Under the pieces are notes generated by a model, which searched no databases, was not told the DNA's origin, and worked only from the letters and a program-made list of their open reading frames with translations. A DNA stretch of 64,000 nucleotides from assembly GCF_022012305.1 (NCBI RefSeq), contig NZ_JAKLTM010000005.1, forward strand, positions 1 to 64,000. The letters are read 5' to 3'. This document shows, one piece after another, positions 19,024-30,975 of the stretch; position 1 is the stretch's first letter, and the number at the start of each line of letters is the position of its first letter. Source of the stretch: Ramlibacter paludis. GTDB lineage: Bacteria; Pseudomonadota; Gammaproteobacteria; Burkholderiales; Burkholderiaceae_C. The position numbers were made by a program, and so were the translations under genes.

Positions 19024-19902
19024 AGCCTGCTCGTTCAAGGCCCGCGCGCAGGCGGCGCCGAACAGCAGGACGGCCGACGAGAAGTAGATCCACATCAGCA
19101 GCACGATCAGCGAGCCGGCGGCGCCGTACGCGGACACCACCGCCGCGCCCGCGAGGTAGGCGGCCAGCGCCTGCCGGCCCAGGGTGAAGAAGATGGCGCC
19201 CAGGCACGCGCCGGCCAGCAGGTAGCGCGCGCGCGGCTTGGGCCCGCTGGACAGGCGCATCAGGCCCGCGAACAGCACGGCGCAGAAAGCGAAGGCGACC
19301 ACTTCATTGAGCACTCGCAGCGCCAGCTCCAGCGGCACGCCGCCGCTGGCCCAGCCCGAAAACAGGGAGAGCACGGTGGAGATGACCAGCGACACCAGCA
19401 GCAGGAAGCCCAACACCAGGATGTAGCCGATGCCGCGCAGGCGCAGCGCCGCCGCATGGCGCAGTCCGGCCTTGGGCCGCGGCGGCTTGGGATAGGCCCA
19501 CACCTGCTCGAAGGCCGCCTGCAGTTCGTTGAAGACGCCGGTGGCGCCGAACAGCAGCACCACGAAGCCGATCAGGCTGGCGGTGATGCCCTGGGCCGGC
19601 TGCTTGGCGCTGTGCAGGGTTTGCGCCAGCACCGCGGCGCCGCGCTCGCCGATGACCATCGAGAGCTGCCCGAGCAACCCTTTTTCCAGCACCTCGCGGT
19701 CGATCCACCAGCCGAGGATGGCGACGATGGCCAGCAGCAGCGGCGCCAGGCTCAGGATGCCGTAGAAGGACATGGCCGCGCTCATGCGCATGCCGCCGGC
19801 GCCGTTCCACAGGCGCACGGCGCGCAGGATGGGTGCGACGGGTTCGGCGGCGCGCAGCAGCCAATGCGGGACACGGTCTTTCCAGGCCATGCCCCGCATC
19901 AT
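18901..19902 (-). CDS. YihY/virulence factor BrkB family membrane protein
   Basis: Inner-membrane protein of 333 residues with six helices and the family signature SAAMSFYGILSLAPLLLAIVAI near residue 45, LFGATGVFNELQAAFEQVW near 120 and YGAAGSLIVLLMWIYFSSAVLLFGA near 275. Function of the family is not settled (formerly, wrongly, ribonuclease BN). Translation could begin at 19902, 19899 or 19890; none has a strong ribosome site. The final 40 or so residues (acidic and Gln-rich, GEDEGEGGDD) are encoded opposite the end of the MFS gene and look like a read-through tail, since the domain ends at the point where the MFS gene stops. Confidence 0.88.
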   Translation of the reverse strand: MMRGMAWKDRVPHWLLRAAEPVAPILRAVRLWNGAGGMRMSAAMSFYGILSLAPLLLAIVAILGWWIDREVLEKGLLGQLSMVIGERGAAVLAQTLHSAKQPAQGITASLIGFVVLLFGATGVFNELQAAFEQVWAYPKPPRPKAGLRHAAALRLRGIGYILVLGFLLLVSLVISTVLSLFSGWASGGVPLELALRVLNEVVAFAFCAVLFAGLMRLSSGPKPRARYLLAGACLGAIFFTLGRQALAAYLAGAAVVSAYGAAGSLIVLLMWIYFSSAVLLFGAACARALNEQASARQQGAALGEDEGEGGDDADAQQDQQAPAVARVAGPHHA

Positions 19903-19943
19903 GGGGCGCGAACCCCATGCGTGCCGTCAGACGAAGCTGATGC

Positions 19944-20381
19944 TTAGACCGGGGTCAGGGTGTTCTTCTGCACCTTGACGACTTCGCCGCTCTTCCAGGC
20001 CGGCTGCTTTTCCTGCTCGAAGCTGCGGACCGAGCCGTCCTTCAGCTTGACCTTGGTGACCCAGACTTCCTTGCTGGTGACGTGCTTCTGCACTTCGTTG
20101 CCGGCAAAACCGCCGGCCACCGCGCCGCCCACCGTGGCGAGCGTCTTGCCGTTGCCCTTGCCCACCTGGTTGCCGAGCAGGCCGCCGACCGCGGCGCCGC
20201 CGATGATGCCGACCGCGCCGCCTTCGCCCTTGCGCTTTTCCTTGACCACGGTCTGCACCGTGCCGCAGTCCTCGCAGGCATGCAGCTTCTTGGCGATGCC
20301 GGGCGGCAGGCCGTGGGGGTTGTCGGCCAGGGCGGCGAAGGCTGCGGTGGCGAGCAGGACGGAAACAACGACGTTCTTCAT
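19944..20381 (-). CDS. Glycine-zipper 2TM domain protein
   Basis: Exported protein of 145 residues. A signal peptide (MKNVVVSVLLATAAFAALA) is followed by a CEDCG pair, a basic stretch (KEKRKGEG), and a double glycine zipper (AVGIIGGAAVGGLLGNQVG and TVGGAVAGGFAGNEV, about residues 60-105), as in Rickettsia 17-kDa and SlyB-like envelope proteins. The C-terminal 40 residues look like a small beta domain (VKLKDGSVRSFEQ). There is no lipobox. I start at MKNVVV, preceded by GGAGAA. Likely role: envelope integrity or surface structure; exact function unknown. Confidence 0.87.
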   Translation of the reverse strand: MKNVVVSVLLATAAFAALADNPHGLPPGIAKKLHACEDCGTVQTVVKEKRKGEGGAVGIIGGAAVGGLLGNQVGKGNGKTLATVGGAVAGGFAGNEVQKHVTSKEVWVTKVKLKDGSVRSFEQEKQPAWKSGEVVKVQKNTLTPV

Positions 20382-20463
20382 GGAGTTCTCCTCTTGGGAC
20401 CTCCATTCAACGGTCGAGCTGGAAAGGCGTCTACGCCCCCTGCCCCTCCAACCGTGGCATCCG

Positions 20464-23184
<2,721 letters not shown>

Positions 23185-23210
23185 TCACTCACCTCGTTGG
23201 GGGTCCGGGT

Positions 23211-23308
23211 GAGCGCGGTTGATTCCATCTCAAGCCTGACGGACTTGTGGGAGCGCCGCGCGGCGCATGCCGCACGGCCCACAAGTACCGCTGCAGCGCT
23301 CCTTGAGC
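23211..23308 (-). promoter_or_regulatory. SAH (S-adenosylhomocysteine) riboswitch before metH
   Basis: Minus-strand leader of the cobalamin half of metH. It reads CTCAAGGAGCGCTGCAGCGG, then a long variable hairpin closed by ACTTGTGGG / CCCACAAGT, then GTCAGGCTTGAG, and ends AACCGCGCTC. CTCAAG/CTTGAG forms P1, and the GAGCGC of the 5' segment can pair with the terminal GCGCTC as the pseudoknot. The conserved pieces GGAGCGCTGC and CAGGCT match the Rfam SAH family, which is known upstream of ahcY and metH in beta- and gammaproteobacteria. A -10-like TACAAT (23316-23321 on the minus strand) lies about 7 bases before the aptamer. SAH binding would turn expression on. Confidence 0.85.
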
Positions 23309-23341
23309 TGCGTCAATTGTACGTGTTGCCCACAGCCCGCC

Positions 23342-23358
23342 GTTAAGTCAGCCTTAAG
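23342..23358 (+). promoter_or_regulatory. PmrA/BasR-box-like direct repeat before the lipid A modification operon
   Basis: GTTAAG-TCAGC-CTTAAG matches the PmrA consensus YTTAAK-N5-YTTAAK at all but the first base of the first half-site. It lies 46 bases before the start of the GT2 gene. PmrA (BasR) controls arn and related lipid A modification genes in enterobacteria. Whether this organism has a PmrA orthologue with the same specificity is not shown here. Confidence 0.6.
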
Positions 23359-23404
23359 CAGGCGCGCCAACACTGGCGTCCGGTTCCACGCAGGAGCGCT
23401 TGCC

Positions 23405-24403
23405 ATGAACACCGTCCGCGACCCGATCCCCCGTCCCCTTGTCGCCGAAGCCCGCGACGGGCCGGTGCGCCTGTCGTGCGTGGTCCCCTGCCACAACGAA
23501 GCCAGCAACCTCGACCTGCTGCTGCCGCAGCTGTGCGAACTGTTGCCCCGGCTGGCGGCGGCGTGGGAGGTGATCCTGGTGGACGACGGCAGCACCGACC
23601 ACACGGCGCGGGTGATGCGCGACTGGGCGGAACTCCCCGGCGTCCGCGTGCTGCAGCTGTCGCGCAACTTCGGCAAGGAGGCCGCGCTGACCGCGGGCCT
23701 GGAAGCGGCCGCCGGCGACGTCGTCGTGATGATGGACGCCGACCTGCAGCACCCCCCGGCGCTGCTGGCCGACATGCTGGCCCACTGGCGCCGTGGCGCC
23801 GACGTCGTCTATGCGGTGCGCCAGGGTCGTTCCGACGAGCCGCTGTTCAAGCGCGCCGGCACGCGGCTCTTCTACCAGCTGCTGAATCGCTTCGACAAGG
23901 TGAAGGTGCCGGCGGGCGCGGGGGACTTCCGGCTGCTGGACCGCCGCGCCGTCGACGCCCTGCTGGCCCTGCCCGAGCGCAACCGCTTCATGAAGGGCCT
24001 GTACGCGTGGATCGGCTTCCAGAGCGTCGGCCTGCCGTACATGCCGCAGCCGCGCGCCCACGGCCGCAGCCAGTTCAGCCTGGCCAAGCTGGTGGGACTG
24101 TCGATCGACGGGCTCACGGCCTTCGCCAACTGGCCGCTGCGCATCGTCGGCGCGCTCGGCAGCGCCCTGGCGCTGGCCGCCTTTGCCTACGGCTTCTGGC
24201 TCACGCTGGCCTACATGTTCTACGGGCACCCCATCTCGGGCTGGACCACCATCGTCGTCGTGATGATGCTGTTCTTCGGCATGCAGATGATCTTCCTGGG
24301 GATCATCGGCGAATACGTGGCCCGCATCTTCGAGGAGGTGAAGGCCCGCCCGGTTTACCTGGTCAGGCGCGAGTGGGGGCGCGGCCTGGCGGCACGCGGA
24401 TGA
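23405..24403 (+). CDS. GT2 polyprenyl-phosphate glycosyltransferase (ArnC/LgmA/FlmF-like)
   Basis: Membrane-bound family 2 glycosyltransferase of 332 residues that likely attaches a sugar to undecaprenyl phosphate. GT-A motifs are SCVVPCHNEASNLDLLLPQL near residue 25, VDDGSTDHTARV near 60, and MMDADLQHPP (DXD-like) near 112; FKRAGTRLFYQLLNRF and the catalytic-loop region follow. Two helices near the C terminus (about 240-260 and 275-300) anchor it. ATG at 23405 follows AGGAG by 8 bases; longer frames are rejected. It opens a three-gene overlapping operon with an ArnT-like transferase and a YdjC deacetylase. Confidence 0.9.
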   Translation: MNTVRDPIPRPLVAEARDGPVRLSCVVPCHNEASNLDLLLPQLCELLPRLAAAWEVILVDDGSTDHTARVMRDWAELPGVRVLQLSRNFGKEAALTAGLEAAAGDVVVMMDADLQHPPALLADMLAHWRRGADVVYAVRQGRSDEPLFKRAGTRLFYQLLNRFDKVKVPAGAGDFRLLDRRAVDALLALPERNRFMKGLYAWIGFQSVGLPYMPQPRAHGRSQFSLAKLVGLSIDGLTAFANWPLRIVGALGSALALAAFAYGFWLTLAYMFYGHPISGWTTIVVVMMLFFGMQMIFLGIIGEYVARIFEEVKARPVYLVRREWGRGLAARG

Positions 24404-25890
24404 TGAAGGCCTGGCTGCGGTCCCCCTGGGCGCCGCTGGCGCTCACCATCGCCTGGCTGGCGGTGACCTCCTGGGCGCGGCCGCTGACCCTGCCCGACGA
24501 AGGACGCTACGTCGGCGTCGCCTGGTCCATGCTCACCGGGGGCGACTGGCTGGTGCCGCACCTGAACGGGCTGCCCTACTTCCACAAGCCGCCGCTGTTC
24601 TACTGGCTCACCGCCACCGCGCTCTCGGTGCTGGGCGCGAACGAGTGGGCCGCGCGCTTCGCTTCCCTGGCCGGCGCCGCGGGCGGCGCCACCGCGCTGT
24701 ACCTGTTCGCGCGCCGCTGGATGGGCGAGCGGCAGGCGCGGCTCGCGCTGCTCGCACTGGCGACGCAGCCGCTGTTCTATTTAGGCGCACAGTTCGCCAA
24801 TCTCGACATGCTGGTCGCCGGCTGTATTGGCGCGACCATCCTCGCGTTCGCGCACGCGGCCTTGTTGCAGGCCGAAGGCCAGCCGGCCCGCGCGGCGCTG
24901 GCAGCGGGCTATGTGCTGGCGGCGCTGGGGGTGCTGGCGAAAGGGCTGATCGGGGTGGTGCTGCCGGGGCTGGTGCTTCTGGCATGGTTGCTGGCGCAAA
25001 GGCGGCCGCGCGCGGTGCTGGGCTTGCTGTGGCTGCCGGGGGTGGCCCTATTCCTCGCCCTCGCCGCGCCCTGGTTCATCCTGATGCAGCTGCGCTTTCC
25101 CGAATTCGCGCACTACTTCTTCGTGGTGCAGCACTTCTCGCGCTTCGCGCAGGGCGGCTTCAACAACGTGCAGCCTGCCTGGTTCTTCCCGGTGGTGCTG
25201 GCGGTGCTGGCCCTGCCCTGGTCGGCGTGGCTGCTGCGCGCGCGCGGACGCGATCCCCTGCACCTGCTGCTGTGGATCTGGCTGGCCGCCATCGTGCTGT
25301 TCTTCTCGCTGCCGCAGTCCAAGCTGGTGGGCTATGTCCTGCCGGCAACGCTGCCGCTGGCGCTGCTGGCCGCAAGCGCGATGGCCACCGCGAGCCGCGG
25401 GTGGCGCGCCTGTGCGCTGGGCGCGGCAGCCACTTGCGTCGTGGCCGCAGGTGTCGCCGCAACGCACTCGCAGGGTTCGGCGCGCGAACTGGGAGCGGCC
25501 TTGCGCGCGCGCGCTTTGCCCGGCGAGCGGGTCCTGTTGCTGGAGGGCTCGTACTTCGACCTCGCCTTCTACGGCCGGCTGCCGTTGCCGCCGGTGGTGG
25601 TCGATGCCTGGGACGACCCCGCTCTCACCTCGCGCGACAACTGGCGCAAGGAACTGGTCGATGCGGGCCGCTTCGATCCGCAAGCGGCCGCGCGCCTGCT
25701 GGTGCTGCCCGATCGCGCCTGCAGCGCGGCTGCGACGTGGGTCGTAGGCAACGCCAAGCTGACGGCGCGCTACCCGTGGCTGCGCGCTGCGCAGCGCGTC
25801 GCGAACCAGGGTGACACCGTGCTCTGGCGCCTTGCCACGACCAACGGCTGCCAGGGCGTGCCCAGCCAGAACCCGGTGGGGACCTCGTGA
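24400..25890 (+). CDS. ArnT-like family 39 glycosyltransferase
   Basis: Polytopic inner-membrane transferase of 496 residues, expected to move a sugar from undecaprenyl phosphate to lipid A on the periplasmic side. It has the family's first periplasmic loop with the catalytic Asp-Glu pair (RPLTLPDEGRYVGVAW near 30), HLNGLPYFHKPPLFYWLTA near 55, about 11-12 helices, and the loop LPQSKLVGYVLPATLPLALL near 305. The C-terminal 110 residues form a soluble periplasmic domain. The start ATG overlaps the GT2 stop (ATGA) and the end overlaps the deacetylase start (GTGA). The donor sugar is probably an amino sugar given the third gene. Confidence 0.9.
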   Translation: MMKAWLRSPWAPLALTIAWLAVTSWARPLTLPDEGRYVGVAWSMLTGGDWLVPHLNGLPYFHKPPLFYWLTATALSVLGANEWAARFASLAGAAGGATALYLFARRWMGERQARLALLALATQPLFYLGAQFANLDMLVAGCIGATILAFAHAALLQAEGQPARAALAAGYVLAALGVLAKGLIGVVLPGLVLLAWLLAQRRPRAVLGLLWLPGVALFLALAAPWFILMQLRFPEFAHYFFVVQHFSRFAQGGFNNVQPAWFFPVVLAVLALPWSAWLLRARGRDPLHLLLWIWLAAIVLFFSLPQSKLVGYVLPATLPLALLAASAMATASRGWRACALGAAATCVVAAGVAATHSQGSARELGAALRARALPGERVLLLEGSYFDLAFYGRLPLPPVVVDAWDDPALTSRDNWRKELVDAGRFDPQAAARLLVLPDRACSAAATWVVGNAKLTARYPWLRAAQRVANQGDTVLWRLATTNGCQGVPSQNPVGTS

Positions 25891-26723
25891 CGGCAGCGCC
25901 TCGGCGGCTGGCCGTCTGTGTCGACGACTTCGGATTGGGCGAAGGCGTCAACGAGGCAGTCCTCGCCCTGGCCCACCGGGGCCGCATCAGCGCCACCAGC
26001 TGCATGGTGGGAGCGGCGCACTTCCCGACCGGCGCGCCGGCGCTTTCCGAGCTGGCGCCTGGCTCGCTCGACGTCGGCCTGCACCTGGACCTGACTGCGT
26101 TCCCCTGCGACCTGCGCCTGCGCCGGACCCTGGAGCGATGGATCGTGCTCAGCCACCTGCGCCTGCTGCCGCGCGCTGCCCTGCGGCGCGAGATCGATGC
26201 CCAGCTCGATGCTTTCGAACGGGCGTTCGGTCGGCCGCCGTCGCACGTCGACGGGCACGAGCACGTCCACCAGTTGCCCGTCGTGCGGCATGCGTTGCTT
26301 GCTGCGCTCGAAGCGCGCTACCGCGATCACCGGCCGTGGCTGCGCAACACGCGTCGGCCGCGCGGAGCCGCGCTGGGGGCGAAGGCCCGGGTGGTCGAGG
26401 CCGTCGGAGCAGCGGGCCTGGAACGGCTGGCCACGACCAAGGGATTCCGGCAGAACCGGCATCTGGTGGGGGTCTACGACTTTCGCGGCGACGCGGAACG
26501 CTACCTTGCCCTGCTGGCCGCCTGGCTTCGTGCGGCAGGCGACGGCGACCTGCTCATGTGCCATCCGGCCACGCAGTTGGTTTCCGGAGCGACCGGGACG
26601 GCGCGCTTGTGGGAATACGAGGTGCTCGCCGGTCCAGCGTTCGGGGCCTTGCTGGCGCGCGAGGGGTTCCGGGTGGTGCCGGGGTTGCCACCCCGGCCTA
26701 CGGCAGGCAGCCCGTTCTCGTAG
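25887..26723 (+). CDS. ChbG/HpnK (YdjC) family carbohydrate deacetylase, NaxD/LgmC-like
   Basis: Metal-dependent deacetylase of 278 residues. Motifs are VDDFGLGEGVN near residue 11 with the metal Asp, GLHLDLT near 72 with a His ligand, and DGHEHVHQLPVV near 122. In Francisella (NaxD) and Bordetella (LgmC) the same family deacetylates an undecaprenyl-linked HexNAc before an ArnT-type enzyme transfers it to lipid A, and the gene order here fits. Start is GTG at 25887. The last 13 or so residues (GLPPRPTAGSPFS) and the stop codon are encoded by an inverted REP pair, so the native end is probably lost. Confidence 0.87.
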   Translation: MTAAPRRLAVCVDDFGLGEGVNEAVLALAHRGRISATSCMVGAAHFPTGAPALSELAPGSLDVGLHLDLTAFPCDLRLRRTLERWIVLSHLRLLPRAALRREIDAQLDAFERAFGRPPSHVDGHEHVHQLPVVRHALLAALEARYRDHRPWLRNTRRPRGAALGAKARVVEAVGAAGLERLATTKGFRQNRHLVGVYDFRGDAERYLALLAAWLRAAGDGDLLMCHPATQLVSGATGTARLWEYEVLAGPAFGALLAREGFRVVPGLPPRPTAGSPFS

Positions 26724-26743
26724 GCCGGGGTGGCAACCCCGGC
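26678..26743. repeat. Inverted pair of GTAG REP units overlapping a coding end
   Basis: Minus-oriented unit at 26678-26701 and plus-oriented unit at 26720-26743, heads facing across an 18-base spacer, exactly the geometry of the pair at 1774-1839. Both 24-base units are identical to those at the left end. The TAG of the second GTAG head acts as the stop codon of the deacetylase gene. The pair ends 5 bases before the stop codon of the convergent Lrp gene, so it fills the whole convergent junction. Confidence 0.88.
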
Positions 26744-26748
26744 TCTCC

Positions 26749-27198
26749 CTAGATCGGCAGGTCCGCCTTCTTCATCACCCGCAGCACGAACGAGGACTTG
26801 CTGTGGCGGATGCCCTTGATCTTGTACAGCTTCTCGCGCAGCAGCCGCTCGTAGTCGCGCGTGTCCTTCACCGCCACCCGCAGCAGGTAGTCGTATTCAC
26901 CGGAGACGAGATAGGCCTCGAGCACTTCCGGAATGGTGGCCAGCACCTCGCCAAATTTCTCCAGCGTGTTGTCGGTGTGGCTGTCCAGCGTGAGCTGCAC
27001 CAGCACCGTGTCGTTCAGGCCCAGCGCCTGCGCGTTCAGGCGCACCGTGTAGCCCTCGATCACGCCGGCCGCTTCCATCTTGCGGATGCGCTCCCAGCAG
27101 GGCGAGGCGCTCAGGCCCACGGCCTGGCCGACCTGCTGCAGGCTGGCCCGCGCGTCGGCTTGCAGGACCTTGAGGATTTTCCGGTCGATGGCGTCCAT
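26749..27198 (-). CDS. Lrp/AsnC family transcriptional regulator
   Basis: Leucine-responsive-type regulator of 149 residues: winged HTH at about 4-60 (RKILKVLQADARASLQQVGQAVGLSASPCWERIRKME) and a C-terminal RAM/AsnC ligand domain (about 70-145; VLEAYLVSGEYDYLLRVAVKD). It is upstream of no obvious target; the homocysteine methyltransferase half of metH ends 18 bases before it on the same strand order, so the two may be co-transcribed. Amino-acid sensing linked to methionine metabolism is possible but not shown. Confidence 0.93.
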   Translation of the reverse strand: MDAIDRKILKVLQADARASLQQVGQAVGLSASPCWERIRKMEAAGVIEGYTVRLNAQALGLNDTVLVQLTLDSHTDNTLEKFGEVLATIPEVLEAYLVSGEYDYLLRVAVKDTRDYERLLREKLYKIKGIRHSKSSFVLRVMKKADLPI

Positions 27199-27215
27199 GC
27201 CGGAAGGTTATCGGG

Positions 27216-28262
27216 TCAGGCCGCTTCCTTGTAGAAGAATTCCTTGCGCAGGGAGCGCGTGGCGAGCGGCCGCACGGCGTCGCCGATGGCAGCGATGTGG
27301 TCCGGCGTGGTGCCGCAGCAACCGCCGATCAGGTTGACCAGGCCCTCGGCCGCGAACTCACGCAGCAGCCGCGAGGTGTCGGCGGGCGTCTCGTCGAAGC
27401 CGGTCTCGCTCATGGGATTGGGCAGGCCGGCGTTGGGGTAGCAGCTGATGAAGGTGTCGCCCGCCACCTTGTGCAGCTCCTGGATGTAGGGCCGCATCAG
27501 CGCCGCGCCGAGCGCGCAGTTCAGGCCAATGGCCAGCGGCCGTGCGTGGCGCACGCTGTGCCAGAAGGCGCTGACCGTCTGACCGCTGAGGATGCGGCCG
27601 GAGGCGTCGGTGACCGTGCCGCTGACGATCAGCGGCAGGCGCTCGCCCGTGTCGGCGAAGTATTCCTCGATGGCAAACAGCGCCGCCTTGGCGTTGAGCG
27701 TGTCGAAGATGGTTTCCACCAGCAGCAGGTCGGCGCCGCCTTCCACCAGGCCTTCGACCTGCTCGTAGTAGGCGGCGCGTAGCTGCTCGAAATCGACGTT
27801 GCGCGCGCCCGGGTCGTTGACGTCGGGGCTGATGCTGGCGGTGCGCGGCGTCGGGCCGAGGGCGCCGGCGACGAAGCGCGGATGGTCGGGCGTCGAGAAC
27901 TTGTCCGCCGCCTGGCGCGCCAGCCTGGCCGCCGCGACGTTCATCTCGCGCGCCAGATGGCCCAGGCCGTAGTCGTCCTGCGCGATCGAATTGGCACCGA
28001 AGGTGTTGGTCTCGATGATGTCGGCGCCGGCGGCGAGGTAGCCCTCGTGGATGTCGCGGATCACGTCGGGCCGCGTCAGCACCAGCAGGTCGCCGTTGTT
28101 CTTCAGGTCCTTGGGATGGTCCTTGAAGCGTTCGCCGCGGTAATCGGCCTCCGTCAGCTTGAAGCGCTGGATCATGGTGCCCATGGCGCCATCGAGGATC
28201 GCGATGCGCTTGGCCAGCAGGTCCGGCAGGGCCTGGCCACGGGTATAGATCACAGGTTTCAT
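27216..28262 (-). CDS. metH: Methionine synthase, homocysteine S-methyltransferase half (split MetH)
   Basis: Zinc-dependent homocysteine-binding module of B12-dependent methionine synthase as a separate 348-residue protein. It begins with the barrel motif [14 protein letters not shown] near 24 and [15 protein letters not shown] near 85, and has the three zinc cysteines: GLNCALGA near 248 and [10 protein letters not shown] near 315. The remaining modules are encoded at 20464-23184, 4 kb downstream, with five genes or elements between. GAGGACC precedes the ATG. Unlike the other half, no SAH riboswitch is visible in its 50-base leader. Confidence 0.95.
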   Translation of the reverse strand: MKPVIYTRGQALPDLLAKRIAILDGAMGTMIQRFKLTEADYRGERFKDHPKDLKNNGDLLVLTRPDVIRDIHEGYLAAGADIIETNTFGANSIAQDDYGLGHLAREMNVAAARLARQAADKFSTPDHPRFVAGALGPTPRTASISPDVNDPGARNVDFEQLRAAYYEQVEGLVEGGADLLLVETIFDTLNAKAALFAIEEYFADTGERLPLIVSGTVTDASGRILSGQTVSAFWHSVRHARPLAIGLNCALGAALMRPYIQELHKVAGDTFISCYPNAGLPNPMSETGFDETPADTSRLLREFAAEGLVNLIGGCCGTTPDHIAAIGDAVRPLATRSLRKEFFYKEAA

Positions 28263-28314
28263 GGTCCTCGAATTCTAGGGACAAAGCGTTGGATACCTGC
28301 GCTCAGGGACAATC

Positions 28315-30173
<1,859 letters not shown>

Positions 30174-30177
<4 letters not shown>

Positions 30178-30635
30178 TCGGCGTAGTCGAGCGGCAGCTC
30201 GGTCGTTGCCTTGAGCACTTCCATCGCGAAGCCGGAGCTCACGTCCTGCAAATCGACCGCGGCGATCAGGCGCTTGTAGACCTTGTCGTAGCCCGCGATG
30301 TCGGGCACCACCACCTTCAGCAGGTAGTCGACGTCGCCGCTCATGCGATAGATCTCGATGATCTCGGGAATGTCCCTGGCCGCGCGCACGAAGCGCTTCA
30401 TCCAGGCGTCGCTGTGCTCGCCCGCGCGCAGCGAAACGAAGACGGTGACCGGCACATTGAGCTTGCGCGGATCGCACAGCGCCACCTGCTTCTGGATCAC
30501 GCCCGATTCGTACAGCTTCTGCACGCGGCGCCAGCAGGGCGTGGACGAGAGGTTCACCGCCTGCGCGAGCTCGGCCAGCGGGGTGGCCGCGTTCTTCTGC
30601 AGGAGGGCAAGGATTTGCAGGTCTTTCTTGTCCAT
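30174..30635 (-). CDS. Lrp/AsnC family transcriptional regulator
   Basis: Second Lrp-type regulator, 153 residues if started at MDKKDLQ (30635); MLAMDKK (30644) is an alternative. HTH at about 5-60 ([30 protein letters not shown]) and RAM domain at 70-150 ([22 protein letters not shown]). It is convergent with recQ, their stop codons overlapping. The divergent neighbour is a 72-residue membrane protein starting 115 bases away. Target genes are not evident. Confidence 0.92.
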
Positions 30636-30749
30636 GGCGAGCATTTTCCACGGATTGATGAAACCGAAGCAATCATTGCTCTTGGGTGGCGCGGGCGGCG
30701 CGCGATTTCGCAAGCAATTTCCACTGGACCTTGCCTAGACTTGGCGGCC

Positions 30750-30968
30750 ATGAAGCCCTTGATCGCACCGTTCACCGCCCATCCGCGCAGCGTGGGCGAA
30801 AGCTACTGGGAGCACATGGGTGTGTCGCTCTCGTTCGCGGGCACCATGCTGCTGGCCGCCGGGGCGGCGCTGGTGCATGCGGTGCTGCCCTTCCTCTTCG
30901 TGCGCACCGGCAGCGGCATCATCGACCGCCTGCACCAGCGCATGGTGGCGCAGCGCGCGCGCCGCTGA
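30750..30968 (+). CDS. DUF6356-like small membrane protein
   Basis: Seventy-two residues with the start HPRSVGESYWEHMGVSLSFAG, then one or two hydrophobic helices (about 28-52) and a basic tail. The HP-SVGESYWEH pattern is that of DUF6356, a family of unknown function common in proteobacteria and sometimes labelled capsule biosynthesis protein. I recognise the pattern from memory. It faces the AAA ATPase gene convergently with 7 bases between. Confidence 0.75.
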   Translation: MKPLIAPFTAHPRSVGESYWEHMGVSLSFAGTMLLAAGAALVHAVLPFLFVRTGSGIIDRLHQRMVAQRARR

Positions 30969-30975
30969 ACGGCCC

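Noticed and set aside
23231-23285. Long hairpin ACTTGTGGG/CCCACAAGT taken at first as another dispersed repeat or terminator
   Set aside because: It is the variable stem of an SAH riboswitch on the minus strand, flanked by all conserved aptamer parts.
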